Shown here one piece after another: positions 28,085-36,127 of a stretch of 64,000 nucleotides of DNA; the first letter of the stretch is position 1; every line of letters begins with the position of its first letter. Source of the stretch: Halochromatium sp. (GTDB taxonomy: Bacteria > Pseudomonadota > Gammaproteobacteria > Chromatiales > Chromatiaceae). Below the pieces are notes generated by a model. That model was given only the letters and a program-made list of their open reading frames with translations. It was not told where the DNA came from and made no database searches. Location of the stretch: NCBI GenBank assembly GCA_010912705.1, contig POWB01000009.1, positions 39,764 through 103,763 of the forward strand, read 5' to 3'. A program made the translations under genes and the position numbers.

Positions 28085-29122
28085 TCATTGCGGCCCTTCT
28101 GTGTGCCCTTGCGCCAATAATACCTCAAGCTCGGCAAGCCGCGCCACGGCGGCTTCGCGCTGCTGGCGTTCTTGTTGGCGCTGCTGACGTTCTTCATCGG
28201 CCCGCGCCACGGCGGCTTCGCGCTGCTGGCGTTCTTCATTGGCCCGCGCCTCGGCCACTTCGCGCCGATGTCGCTCTTGCTCGGCCTGCGCCCGCGCCTG
28301 CTCGGCTTGCGTTTGCGCCTGCTCGGCCTGCGCCCGCGCCTGCTCGGCTTGCGTTTGCGCCTGCTCGGCGAGGGCGCGCGCCTGCTCGGCAACGGCTTCG
28401 GCCTCGCGCCACTCGGGCAGCACGAACTGAGCGTAGATGGGATCCTTGCGGAGTTCGGTGAGACTGGGACGGCGTTGCAGATCGGCGCGACGGAAGCGAA
28501 AACCAGGGAAGACGCGCGAATGGATCACGCCTTCTTGGAGGGGAATGGGAACATAGAGGCCACTGGCGGCCCTGGTGTAGAAGGCCAGACAGGCGGGATC
28601 GTGGTGCAGGATGTAGTATTCGCGCACGCCCACGGCGGCATATTCGCCCTTTTTGGTCACCTCGTCGCGCTGCCGATTGGCCTGGGTGCTGTCGGAAAGC
28701 GCCTCGATGAGCAGATCCGGGATACCGGTGTAGCTGCGCTCGGTATCCGTGCGCTGGATCGGGTTATCGCGATGGATGAAGCCCAGATCGGGTTTGCGGA
28801 TACTCACCTTGCCGTCGGGCAAGGCCAAGCGAAAGCCCGTTTCCAGCGCTAAGATTTGGGCATCCGGATGGCGGCGCAGATAGTGCAGCAGCAGTTCCAA
28901 GAGCCAGAAGTACACTTGGACGGTCAGCTGATCGGACACGGGCACCTCCTCCAAGCGACCCTCATGCCATTCCAGGTTCAGGTCCGGATGCTCATACCAC
29001 TCGGCCCAGTACGCCTGCTCGGTGACGCTGCTTGGCAGCCGCGGTGGCTCCGGCTCCGACCAGGGTGGCTGTGGCTGCGATGACCGCGGCGTGGCGGGCC
29101 AGCTGTGGGCGAGATCGGACAT
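28085..29122 (-). CDS. Uma2-family nuclease-like protein, copy 2, with longer coiled-coil tail
   Basis: 345 residues, nearly identical to copy 1 over the nuclease-like core (KPDLGF, LIEALSDST, EYAAVGVREYYI). The coiled coil carries extra AEQARAQAEQAQTQ units compared with copies 1 and 3, and the C-terminus ends LAQGHTEGPQ like copy 3 but unlike copy 1. This places copies 2 and 3 closer at the 3' end and copies 1 and 2 closer at the 5' end, a mosaic pattern suggesting recombination between cassettes. Confidence 0.88.
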   Translation of the reverse strand: MSDLAHSWPATPRSSQPQPPWSEPEPPRLPSSVTEQAYWAEWYEHPDLNLEWHEGRLEEVPVSDQLTVQVYFWLLELLLHYLRRHPDAQILALETGFRLALPDGKVSIRKPDLGFIHRDNPIQRTDTERSYTGIPDLLIEALSDSTQANRQRDEVTKKGEYAAVGVREYYILHHDPACLAFYTRAASGLYVPIPLQEGVIHSRVFPGFRFRRADLQRRPSLTELRKDPIYAQFVLPEWREAEAVAEQARALAEQAQTQAEQARAQAEQAQTQAEQARAQAEQERHRREVAEARANEERQQREAAVARADEERQQRQQERQQREAAVARLAELEVLLAQGHTEGPQ

Positions 29123-29213
29123 AGGCGCTTTGGGTGGAGGCGGTCATCGCGTCGACGCTTTGATCAGGGCAGCATAGGCCGAGCGATACCTGCTCGGCAA
29201 GGGACCGTTGCCG
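28343..29213. repeat. Direct repeat (about 870 bp) shared with 25985-26855
   Basis: Second copy of the Uma2 cassette described at 25985. Its upstream homology ends at 29213, after which unique AT-rich DNA begins and a MITE is inserted at 29242. Confidence 0.9.
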
Positions 29214-29241
29214 TTGCGCGAGCGAGATCACAATCCCGTGC

Positions 29242-29471
29242 CAGCAATTCCAAATTTGAGCAGCAATAAAAAATCAGTGACTTATGGGCATCAGCTGACG
29301 TCTAACCCTAGTGACCGATCTATTGACGGTCACGCGCAATCGCGAATTGTTCTCAACAACTTCACTAAACCCAAAATTTTGGAACCACGCGTCTAATGAC
29401 TGGTGACAGCCAGACTCCGTCACTTTCGTAACTGATTGAATATAAAGGAAAGCTCAAATTTGGAATTGCTG
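29242..29471. mobile_element. Complete 230-bp MITE with 20-bp terminal inverted repeats and 9-bp target duplication
   Basis: The left end CAGCAATTCCAAATTTGAGC (29242-29261) is the exact reverse complement of 29452-29471. ATCCCGTGC occurs immediately outside both ends (29233-29241 and 29472-29480), a perfect 9-bp target-site duplication. The interior (190 bp) has no supported gene. It is a non-autonomous element presumably moved by a transposase encoded elsewhere; 9-bp duplications are common in IS4-, IS1- and related families. It fills the noncoding region before the large DGR target gene; 29472-29644 otherwise shows only the ribosome binding site of that gene. Confidence 0.92.
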
Positions 29472-29644
29472 ATCCCGTGCGCCTGGCGTGACAAACAGCG
29501 CGGTATCCGGTAAGAACAATTTGAGTCGGTAGATGCTTGTGATCACTTAGGGTTGTTGCTAATGTTTAACGGCGGCATCACGACGATCATATTGGCACCC
29601 AGTCGCGGGCGCTAACGCGGGTAAAGGGGCGAGGAGCAAAACAG

Positions 29645-32600
29645 ATGATGCGGAGCAGCAACAGACAAGGTTGGACGCAATGGCTACTCATCGGGCTACT
29701 CGCGGGCCTCATGAGTCAATCCCTGCTCGCCGCCGAACCACTCTGCAGTACCGACATCGATGGCGATGGCCTCGCCGAGGCCGGCAGTGATGGCAAGCTG
29801 TTAGTTCGCCATCTGTTCGGCTTTCAAGGCTCGGCCTTAACCGACGGCCTGCTTGGCGCCGACTGCACCCGCTGTGACGGCGCCACCATCGTCAATCACT
29901 TAGAAAGTATTGCCTGCCAGGTGCTGTTTGATGTTGATGGCGATGGCGCCCGCCGACCGCTCACCGATGGCCTGCTGCTCTGGCGCCTGCTCTCTGGTTA
30001 CAGCGGCTCCGAGCTGATCGCCGGCGCGCTGGGTGAGGAGGCGACGCGGCGCGATCCCGAGGCTATCCGGGGCTGGCTTGCCGCTGGCGTAACGTTAGGG
30101 AGCCTCCAAGTCAACATCGAGCCGGAGGCCGCTCGTACCGACGGCGCCCAGTGGCGGCGAGTCGGCATGGAGAGCTGGAATGCGAGCGGCGCCTCCGAAG
30201 CTGGACTCATCGCCGGACGCCAGTACACCGTTGAGTTTAAGCCAGTCACCGGTTGGTCGGCGCCAGGGCAGACCTCGGTGACCATTGTCTCCGAACAGAC
30301 CCGAACGCTCAGCGCGACCTACGCCTCTGCCTTCGACGCCGACCTGCAAGCCGAGGGTTTTGAAGGTCGTACCCTGTTGCATCAGGTGACTGTCTCACAT
30401 GGATTTGAAGTGGCGCCCGATTGGGTCTTTGAGTTGCTCAATCCCCCGAATGAACTGACACACCTCGACGATGGCCTGCTCGCCTACGAGGCGCCCTGGG
30501 GGAGCGGTGGCACAGAGGTCGACTTCAGCCTGCGAATCACCAATCCCGACGACGGAGTCTCGCGCGACTTCGAGGGGCAGTTCACGATCATGCCCGAGGA
30601 CGTCATCACTCAGGGCACCATTGGTGCCGAAGGTGGCGAGATCAGTGATCCGGAGACTGGCATTCGCCTTGTTGTCCCGGCAGGGGCTGTGAGCGCGGAT
30701 ACTCTTTTCGTGATCGTGCGTGGGACCGATTCAGATGGCGCGCTCCACTATACGGTGCATACCGACCCTGCCGACATCGAGTTGCAGCAGCCGCTCGAGC
30801 TGCATATTCCGCCCTTGTCGCAGGAGGCCGTCTCTGCACCCCGCACTGGGTCAGCCAAGATCGAGCCAAGTTTTGTCGAGGAGGGATGGACGGAATGGGA
30901 TCATGGTGGCGCATTGCTATTCGATAGTAATGACTACCTGAATGTCGCGCGCAATCGCGTGCCGCCGGGAAAGGGTTGCCACGTTGAGCAGGCATTGCGG
31001 CCTTATCTTGTAATATGGATTACCTCGCACATCACAACCTGCGTCTACGAAGATCGGATGTGGGCACTGTCGTCACGCTGCGGCGAGCCGTCTCAGTTTG
31101 AAGATGAAGAGAAAGGCTGCCCTGGCAAGCCGCCCGTGCTGCTGATTCACGGGTATCAGCAGTTTGCGAATGTTTTCAATGGCATTGTTGAAGGTGATTT
31201 CAATGGCATTGTTGAAGGTGAACTGAAGGGTGGGGATAAGTACTGGAACGAATTGCCCACGCTGCTTGAGCAGGCCGGTTATGCCGTCTTCGGCTTTCAA
31301 TGGCGCACTTCGCAGCGCTTCCAAGATGGAGCGGCGGACCTAGCAACGGCCATTGCCCAAATCAAGGCAGTGACGGGGCAGAAGGTGCATCTGATCGCAC
31401 ACTCGTTCGGTGGGCTGCTGGCTCGAACCTATCTGCAAAATCTTGCGACCGGTAAAAACTACGCGAACGACGTGGCGGATCTCGTGACGATCGCAACGCC
31501 GCATTCCGGGATTGCCGATGAAGGCACCTTCATTGGTCAGGATGGGGAATACCTCTGGCCGATTCGTCTCCCTGATGGGCGCTCGCAAGGCGGATGGGTG
31601 ATGCCGAATTGTCGGCAGTTGTCCTGCTATCAGGCAGGAACGGCAAGCTCCGCGACCTATACTATCCTGAGCGGTGCGGAACCAGGGTCGACGCGCGACA
31701 TGCGCGAGTATCTGGGCGTCAATCCTGATGAGCCAGGGGAAATCCCCGTGCTGCTCGCCACCGCCGCGGACCCAATGCCGGTGCCGATGTTGGCGCTTTA
31801 TGGACTGACCGCGACTAGCGATTCCGATCCGGAGGAGAGTGGTGGTCTCATCTGCGCCAATGTCAGCTTGCGCTATGAGACTGGCGATGGGTTCATCTCG
31901 TGGATGGGGCAGCGGGCCGATCCTTCATTCTCTTGCCCAGAACTGAATGAAGACTGCGCGCCAACCGCGATCGGTGAAGCGCAAGCGAGCGAGCGTTTTC
32001 CGATGGGGCTGACCGAGCGCGTCCTGCTGGATACTGAGAGCGGTCGATCTATCTATCCGGGACAGGTTCAACCGCTTGGAGTGACTTGTGAGCAGGGTTG
32101 GAGTCCTCCTCTTGGGTATCGACATTCTACGGCTTGGCCGGTAAGCCTCTATGGATCCCAAGCTCAGACAGATATCTCGACAGACAATGGCGCAACGCAT
32201 GCTGTGTATCGAGCCGTGCTCGACTGGCTGCAGGGCGATCCTGATCCTGGATCAGGCACCTACCCCCTCAACGACACCGGCATCGACTGGTGTGCCGATG
32301 GCAACAGCAACTTCCTGAACTGCCCGGTCGCCGGCTACCCCTGGCAGGATGCCCAAGACGGCCGCGACGCGCATCAGAACGACCCCAACGACGGCCATGC
32401 CGGCTTCAGCTTCACCAAGCTTGACGCCAGCGGGCGCGACCTGCCGGCGGATGCCGCGGACTGGTCCTGCGTGCGCGACAACGTCACCGGGCTGATCTGG
32501 GAGGTCAAGACCGATGACGGCGGGCTGCACGATAAGGACGACCGCTACAACTGGTATAATACCGACCCGGCGACCAACGGTGGCTTCGAGGGCTATGCCG

Positions 32601-32944
32601 ATGATGACGGCGCTATCTGCGACGGCTACGACCGCAATGATCCCGCCACCTACTGCAACACCCAGGCCTATGTGTCGCGGGTCAATGCTCAGGGGCTCTG
32701 CGGTGCGCGGGATTGGCGGCTGCCATCGCGCCAAGAGCTGCTCTCGATCGTCAGCAATGACCGGTATCGTCCAGCGATTGATACGGATTATTTCCCGAAT
32801 ACGGTTGCGTCGTGGTTTTGGTCGGCCTCGCCGTATGCCTACGGTTCGTACGGCGCCTGGGTCATCGGCTTCAGCAGCGGCAACGACCCCAACGGCTATA
32901 AGGGTAGCGGCTACGCTGTTAGGTTGGTGCGCGGGGGACAGTGA
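29645..32944 (+). CDS. Secreted dockerin-like / lipase-like / DUF1566 protein, DGR target 1
   Basis: 1099 residues with a signal peptide (ends SQSLLAAEP). Residues 36-145 hold two dockerin/EF-hand-like repeats (DIDGDGLAEAGSDGKLLVRHLFG and DVDGDGARRPLTDGLLLWRLLSG). A beta-rich region follows (about 150-400). An alpha/beta-hydrolase domain (about 490-720) has LLIHGYQ, the nucleophile motif LIAHSFGG and TPHSG. The C-terminal DUF1566 domain (about 870-1099) contains NVTGLIWEV, GLCGARDWRLPSRQELLSIV and SWFWSASP, and ends in the variable repeat at 32849-32941. GAGGAG precedes the ATG. avd follows directly. DUF1566 is a C-type-lectin-like fold reported among DGR targets. A surface-exposed, ligand-binding esterase is the inferred role. 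Confidence 0.85.
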   Translation: MMRSSNRQGWTQWLLIGLLAGLMSQSLLAAEPLCSTDIDGDGLAEAGSDGKLLVRHLFGFQGSALTDGLLGADCTRCDGATIVNHLESIACQVLFDVDGDGARRPLTDGLLLWRLLSGYSGSELIAGALGEEATRRDPEAIRGWLAAGVTLGSLQVNIEPEAARTDGAQWRRVGMESWNASGASEAGLIAGRQYTVEFKPVTGWSAPGQTSVTIVSEQTRTLSATYASAFDADLQAEGFEGRTLLHQVTVSHGFEVAPDWVFELLNPPNELTHLDDGLLAYEAPWGSGGTEVDFSLRITNPDDGVSRDFEGQFTIMPEDVITQGTIGAEGGEISDPETGIRLVVPAGAVSADTLFVIVRGTDSDGALHYTVHTDPADIELQQPLELHIPPLSQEAVSAPRTGSAKIEPSFVEEGWTEWDHGGALLFDSNDYLNVARNRVPPGKGCHVEQALRPYLVIWITSHITTCVYEDRMWALSSRCGEPSQFEDEEKGCPGKPPVLLIHGYQQFANVFNGIVEGDFNGIVEGELKGGDKYWNELPTLLEQAGYAVFGFQWRTSQRFQDGAADLATAIAQIKAVTGQKVHLIAHSFGGLLARTYLQNLATGKNYANDVADLVTIATPHSGIADEGTFIGQDGEYLWPIRLPDGRSQGGWVMPNCRQLSCYQAGTASSATYTILSGAEPGSTRDMREYLGVNPDEPGEIPVLLATAADPMPVPMLALYGLTATSDSDPEESGGLICANVSLRYETGDGFISWMGQRADPSFSCPELNEDCAPTAIGEAQASERFPMGLTERVLLDTESGRSIYPGQVQPLGVTCEQGWSPPLGYRHSTAWPVSLYGSQAQTDISTDNGATHAVYRAVLDWLQGDPDPGSGTYPLNDTGIDWCADGNSNFLNCPVAGYPWQDAQDGRDAHQNDPNDGHAGFSFTKLDASGRDLPADAADWSCVRDNVTGLIWEVKTDDGGLHDKDDRYNWYNTDPATNGGFEGYADDDGAICDGYDRNDPATYCNTQAYVSRVNAQGLCGARDWRLPSRQELLSIVSNDRYRPAIDTDYFPNTVASWFWSASPYAYGSYGAWVIGFSSGNDPNGYKGSGYAVRLVRGGQ
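32849..32941 (+). other. DGR variable repeat 1 (VR1)
   Basis: Last 31 sense codons of the large DUF1566 protein. It aligns without gaps, codon for codon, over 29 codons with the AAC-rich template at 33584-33670 and with VR2 at 34871-34963. Differences from VR2 are all in first and second codon positions. The 3' end GCTGTTAGGTTGGTGCGCGG, and about 20 bp beyond the stop, are shared with VR2 and would be the initiation-of-mutagenic-homing region. Confidence 0.88.
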
Positions 32945-32993
32945 TTTTGCCTTTTGTCATCGACTTGGCGTTCAGCACTGATGCAGGTGATGT

Positions 32994-33347
32994 GTGAAAC
33001 AGCCGCATCATTTCCCGCTCTGGCGTGATGCCAACCGGCTGCTACTCACGATCGAGCAGGCGGTGCGTGACTTTCCGCGCTATCACAAATACGCCTTGGG
33101 CACGGACATGCGCCGCCAGGCCATGACAGTCTGCCGTCTCGTACGGCGAGCATCGCCGCGCGGTGACGATCAGTTTGATCGCGTCACGCGGTTAGTCGAG
33201 GCGGTCGATGATCTCAAACTTCAGATCCAGCTCGGCAAAGAGTTGCAGGCGTTCCAAAGCTTCAAGCAATTTCAGGCCATCAGCGAATTAGTCGTCGCGG
33301 TTGGCAAACAGAGTGGCGGCTGGCGCAAGCGATTGCAGCTACAATGA
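32994..33347 (+). CDS. avd: DGR accessory variability determinant (Avd-like four-helix protein)
   Basis: 117 residues starting at GTG 32994, with AGGTGA just upstream. Predicted all-helical and basic, with the pattern of the Avd / 23S rRNA-intervening-sequence protein family: FPLWRDANRLLLTIEQAVRDFPRYHKYALGTDMRRQAM, then DRVTRLVEAVDDLKLQIQLGKELQAFQSFKQF and a basic end (GGWRKRLQLQ). Avd forms a pentameric barrel that binds the DGR reverse transcriptase and template RNA and is needed for mutagenic cDNA synthesis. Its position between the target gene and the template repeat is the canonical order. It appears intact although the adjacent reverse transcriptase is not. Confidence 0.88.
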   Translation: MKQPHHFPLWRDANRLLLTIEQAVRDFPRYHKYALGTDMRRQAMTVCRLVRRASPRGDDQFDRVTRLVEAVDDLKLQIQLGKELQAFQSFKQFQAISELVVAVGKQSGGWRKRLQLQ

Positions 33348-33583
33348 CCGGGCGAGCGGGCGGGGTCCCTGGGCTGAGCGTCCAACGGCCAGCACCATCG
33401 CTGTGATCAGCTGGCTTAACCGCCTCTGGCGCGGCCTTGGGTGTGCCGAGGTCACTGTGCGCCGATGCCGCCATGGCCCATGATGGTGCTGACCTGTGCC
33501 GGGCCTGGCATGTCCTGTCTAACGGGGTGCTACCGAATGGATGCGCCCCGCTAGCCGAAGTGTATCGGTGAAGCGTTCGAAAG

Positions 33584-33670
33584 AACAACGCGTGGAACGT
33601 CAATTTCAACAATGGCAACGTCAACAACAACAATAAGAACAACGACAAAACCATTCGCCTCGTGCGCGCC
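33584..33670 (+). other. DGR template repeat (TR), adenine-rich
   Basis: 29 codon-equivalents, of which most variable positions are AAC or AAT, in the canonical place after avd. It aligns gaplessly with VR1 and VR2. Of the 21 bases that differ between the VRs, 19 are A in this template. It also differs from both VRs at about a dozen non-adenine bases that the VRs share with each other (for example at the 3' end, where it has CGCCTCGTGCGCGCC), so it is either a drifted template or a sister of the true template. The 236 bp between avd and TR hold no supported gene. Confidence 0.85.
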
Positions 33671-34397
33671 CACAAAGCCCGAGCGACGGTTACGCCCGGT
33701 GACCGACGGGGCTGATTTTCTTGGCTACATTGTGAGGCCCCAGTATCGGCTCGTGCGTCGGCGCGTGGTCGGCAATCTGCGCGAAAAGCTCGCTGCATTC
33801 GAGCAGGCACAGGTCAGCGCACAGCATGTGCGGTTACCTCTTGCGGCGCGCGAGGCCTTGCGAGCCACCCTGGCTAGCTACCTTGGACACTTCCAGCACG
33901 CCGAGACCGAGCGATTGATACAGCAGCTATTCAATCGCTACCCTTGGCTGAGCTGGCTATTTCGGCGTACCCCCGGCGGACAACTGCGATCAAACTGGCA
34001 GCCCATGTCGGTCACCTCGCTACGCAGCCAGGTCGACTGGTTCCGGCAGTCGTTTGCTGCTGACCTGCGACCAGACGCAGCCGCACCGCTGATCACCGCG
34101 GTACAACTTGGCAGCCGTGTCGCGCTTTTCGGCGGCGATGCCAAACGGACTCAACAAAGCCTTCCCTGGGCTTGGCGTTGGCGATCGACGCGCCATGAGC
34201 AGCGTCAAGGGCTGGGTGAGGGCGTCTCCTGGCCACTATCCCATCTCAAAGGCCTGGGGCGCGGACTCCGTAAGGCTGGACTGCCGTATCTGTTCGTCGC
34301 CGAGGAAGGTTATCTGCCCGGCGGCATGAAGCGCCGTGTCTTGCGCTACTTGTTCCTGGGTTCTGACCATGACCCATTGCTGCAAGTGCGGGCTTGA
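33612..34397 (+). pseudogene. DGR reverse transcriptase remnant (C-terminal part only)
   Basis: Homology begins near 33681: ERRLRPVTDGADFLGYIVRPQYRLVRRRVVGNLREKL, which is the thumb-proximal segment of DGR reverse transcriptases, followed by the family's C-terminal region (LASYLGHFQHAETERLI, RYPWLSWLFRR, SQVDWFRQSFAADL) to 34397. The whole catalytic core, including the YxDD box, is missing. The template repeat runs directly into this remnant, indicating a deletion of several hundred bp. The ATG at 33612 lies within the template repeat and is not a meaningful start. The element cannot make cDNA by itself. Confidence 0.85.
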
Positions 34398-34447
34398 TGA
34401 CTGACCAGCGCCCGATTGGATTTACGACCCGCAAGCGAGGAACCCTG

Positions 34448-34966
34448 ATGGCTAGATCCCTGATGCGCACCTTGATCGCCCTTAGCATGGGCCTCGGCAT
34501 GATCGCGGCACAGGCCGAGCAGACCTGCAATGATGCGGTTGTCGCGACTGCTCCCGACAGCCGATTTCAAGACAACGGTAACGGCACTGTTACCGATCTT
34601 GCTACTGGGCTGATTTGGAAGCAATGCGCGGAAGGTCTGAGCGGGGCGGGCTGCGCGACCGGCAGCGCCCAAGGCTTTGCCTGGCAAGCCGCGCTGCAGC
34701 ACGCCGAGGCTGAGGTCTTTGCAGGCAGCGATCTGTGGCGTTTGCCGAACAAGAACGAGCTGGCGTCACTGGTCGAACAGCGGTGCTATAACCCGGCGAT
34801 CAACGAGCGCTATTTTCCGAATACACCGTCAAGCTGGTTCTGGTCTTCGTCGCCGCTTGCCAGCGGTTCGTACTACGCCTGGATCATCTACTTCAACGAC
34901 GGCTACGGCTACGGCCACAATAAGAGTGGCAGCGACGCTGTTAGGTTGGTGCGCGGGGGACAGTGA
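34448..34966 (+). CDS. Secreted DUF1566 protein, DGR target 2
   Basis: 172 residues from ATG 34448, with GCGAGGAAC upstream. A signal peptide (LMRTLIALSMGLGMIAAQAEQ) precedes a compact DUF1566 domain: FQDNGNGTVTDLATGLIWKQCAEG, LWRLPNKNELASLVEQRCYNPAIN, YFPNTPSSWFWSSSP, then the variable repeat YYAWIIYFNDGYGYG... ending AVRLVRGGQ. It is essentially the C-terminal domain of the 1099-residue target as a stand-alone protein. It sits just after the reverse transcriptase remnant, so one DGR serves or served two targets. Confidence 0.88.
   Translation: MARSLMRTLIALSMGLGMIAAQAEQTCNDAVVATAPDSRFQDNGNGTVTDLATGLIWKQCAEGLSGAGCATGSAQGFAWQAALQHAEAEVFAGSDLWRLPNKNELASLVEQRCYNPAINERYFPNTPSSWFWSSSPLASGSYYAWIIYFNDGYGYGHNKSGSDAVRLVRGGQ
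34871..34963 (+). other. DGR variable repeat 2 (VR2)
   Basis: Last 31 sense codons of the small DUF1566 protein. Gapless alignment to VR1 shows 21 base differences in 15 codons, none in a third position. The sequence from GCTGTTAGG through the stop and on for about 20 bp into noncoding DNA is nearly identical to VR1, which fits a shared homing-initiation region. Confidence 0.88.
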
Positions 34967-35132
34967 TTTTGCCCTTTGTCATGCTTCGCATGGGCCTTGG
35001 TCATGCACCAGGATCTCGGCTATCTGCTTGTGGCAATTCGCCCCGGGAAGACAGCCAGCGCCGGGCGGAACTCACCGCGGAGTTCCCGCCATTGACGGGC
35101 GAGGCTCGATTGCGTCAGAAAACCTGCTCGAA

Positions 35133-35513
35133 TCAGAGTGCGGCCTCGATGTCAGTGCGGGGAAAGTCGTCGCCTTTGAACAGCAGAGGCTCATCATAGG
35201 CCTTTGCAAGCGCATAGCTGAAGCAATCGCCGAAGTTCAGTCCCGCTGGATGCTGACCTTTCCCATATCGCAGAAAGCCTTGGAAAGCGATATCGCTTTG
35301 CGGTTGATCCACTGGGATGATTTCCGCGTCCAAGGTGACGAGCAGCGCTTCCAACTCAGCGAGCCCATTGTCGCGGTTCGCCACCATGCGGCATTCCAGC
35401 AACGTTGCTGCTGATAACCGAACCTGGTCGGTCTTCAATAAGGTCTCAATGAAAGCCTGGTATCCCTGTTCCTTGCGCAGGATGGCGATCAGCGCGGATG
35501 TGTCGACGATCAT
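35133..35513 (-). CDS. vapC: VapC-family PIN-domain toxin
   Basis: 126 residues. PIN ribonuclease with the acidic residues in MIVDTSALIAIL (Asp4), LLECRMV (Glu), and NFGDCFSYALA (Asp), plus GDDF near the C-terminus. VapC toxins cleave tRNA or rRNA when freed from antitoxin. The start overlaps the antitoxin stop by four bases, so the pair is coupled. The tail TDIEAA is typical of this subgroup. Confidence 0.93.
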   Translation of the reverse strand: MIVDTSALIAILRKEQGYQAFIETLLKTDQVRLSAATLLECRMVANRDNGLAELEALLVTLDAEIIPVDQPQSDIAFQGFLRYGKGQHPAGLNFGDCFSYALAKAYDEPLLFKGDDFPRTDIEAAL

Positions 35514-35764
35514 CTAGGTAGACCGGTGTCATCGTAGCCGATGATCTCATCAGGTGATGGACCTGTTTGCGGTAGGCGCGCAGCATAGCGTTCGGCGATC
35601 GATTCAAGCCTCTGGCGACGCGACTCGAATTGGTGGCCGCGGCGCAGTCTTGCGACCTCATGACGCAGCAGGTCAAGGACGATCTGGGACTTCCCGCGAT
35701 GGGTGACGGCCTGTATCTCCTGCAGCAAGGTTTCTGCTTCGCGGTTCTTGATGCTGATCGCCAT
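35510..35764 (-). CDS. vapB: VapB-family antitoxin
   Basis: 84 residues. MAISIKNREAETLLQEIQAVTHRGKSQIVLDLLRHEVARL is the PSK/VapB-type N-terminal DNA-binding segment; the tail ends DEIIGYDDTGLPR, the standard toxin-binding motif of this family. It should repress its own operon together with VapC. It is transcribed before vapC. The 228 bp upstream of it (to 35992) contain no supported gene. Confidence 0.9.
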   Translation of the reverse strand: MAISIKNREAETLLQEIQAVTHRGKSQIVLDLLRHEVARLRRGHQFESRRQRLESIAERYAARLPQTGPSPDEIIGYDDTGLPR

Positions 35765-35992
35765 TTTGGTTTGCCGGCAAGGTAGAATCAGGTGAAGATT
35801 CTATACCTTAAGCGGAGGGTCGTCGAGAAGCGGCAATGGCGGAACTGGCGAGCTTCGCTAGCGATCGGCTGAGTCGCGATCGGAAAAGGGGCCAGGCTCA
35901 AAAACCTCCTGTCGCCTATGCCCACCTGATCGTCAGTGAAGGCCATCGCTCGATCTCAATACGCTGCTCCGCCAATCGGCTAGACTACCCCG

Positions 35993-36060
35993 ATGGGTCG
36001 TGATCACCGCATCCCCTGGCACGCACTGCTCGACCAAGTCCTGGCCGATGCGCTTCCCAG
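35993..36060 (+). pseudogene. 5' fragment of the 9-residue-repeat gene family, second copy
   Basis: ATGGGTCGTGATCACCGC and following codons match the start of the gene at 26892 (GRDHRIPWHALLDQVLADAL), with the same upstream flank (CAATCGGCTAGACTACCCC). Homology ends at GATGCGCTTCCC, exactly as in the fragment at 27950-28017, and the next 60 bp are the same Uma2 downstream flank. Confidence 0.85.
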
Positions 36061-36127
36061 ACAGGATAGAACCACTAGCAGCCGTGTAGACTTTAGAGCA
36101 CTGAATGACCAGGCGCCGAGATGTCTA

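Noticed and set aside
28270..28390. CGCCTGCTCGGC-type repeats as a CRISPR or regulatory array
   Set aside because: They are coiled-coil coding repeats (AEQARAQ) within Uma2 genes, contiguous and in frame.
33612..33680. Asn/Thr-rich N-terminus of an ORF beginning at 33612
   Set aside because: The ATG lies inside the DGR template repeat; family similarity starts only near 33681.
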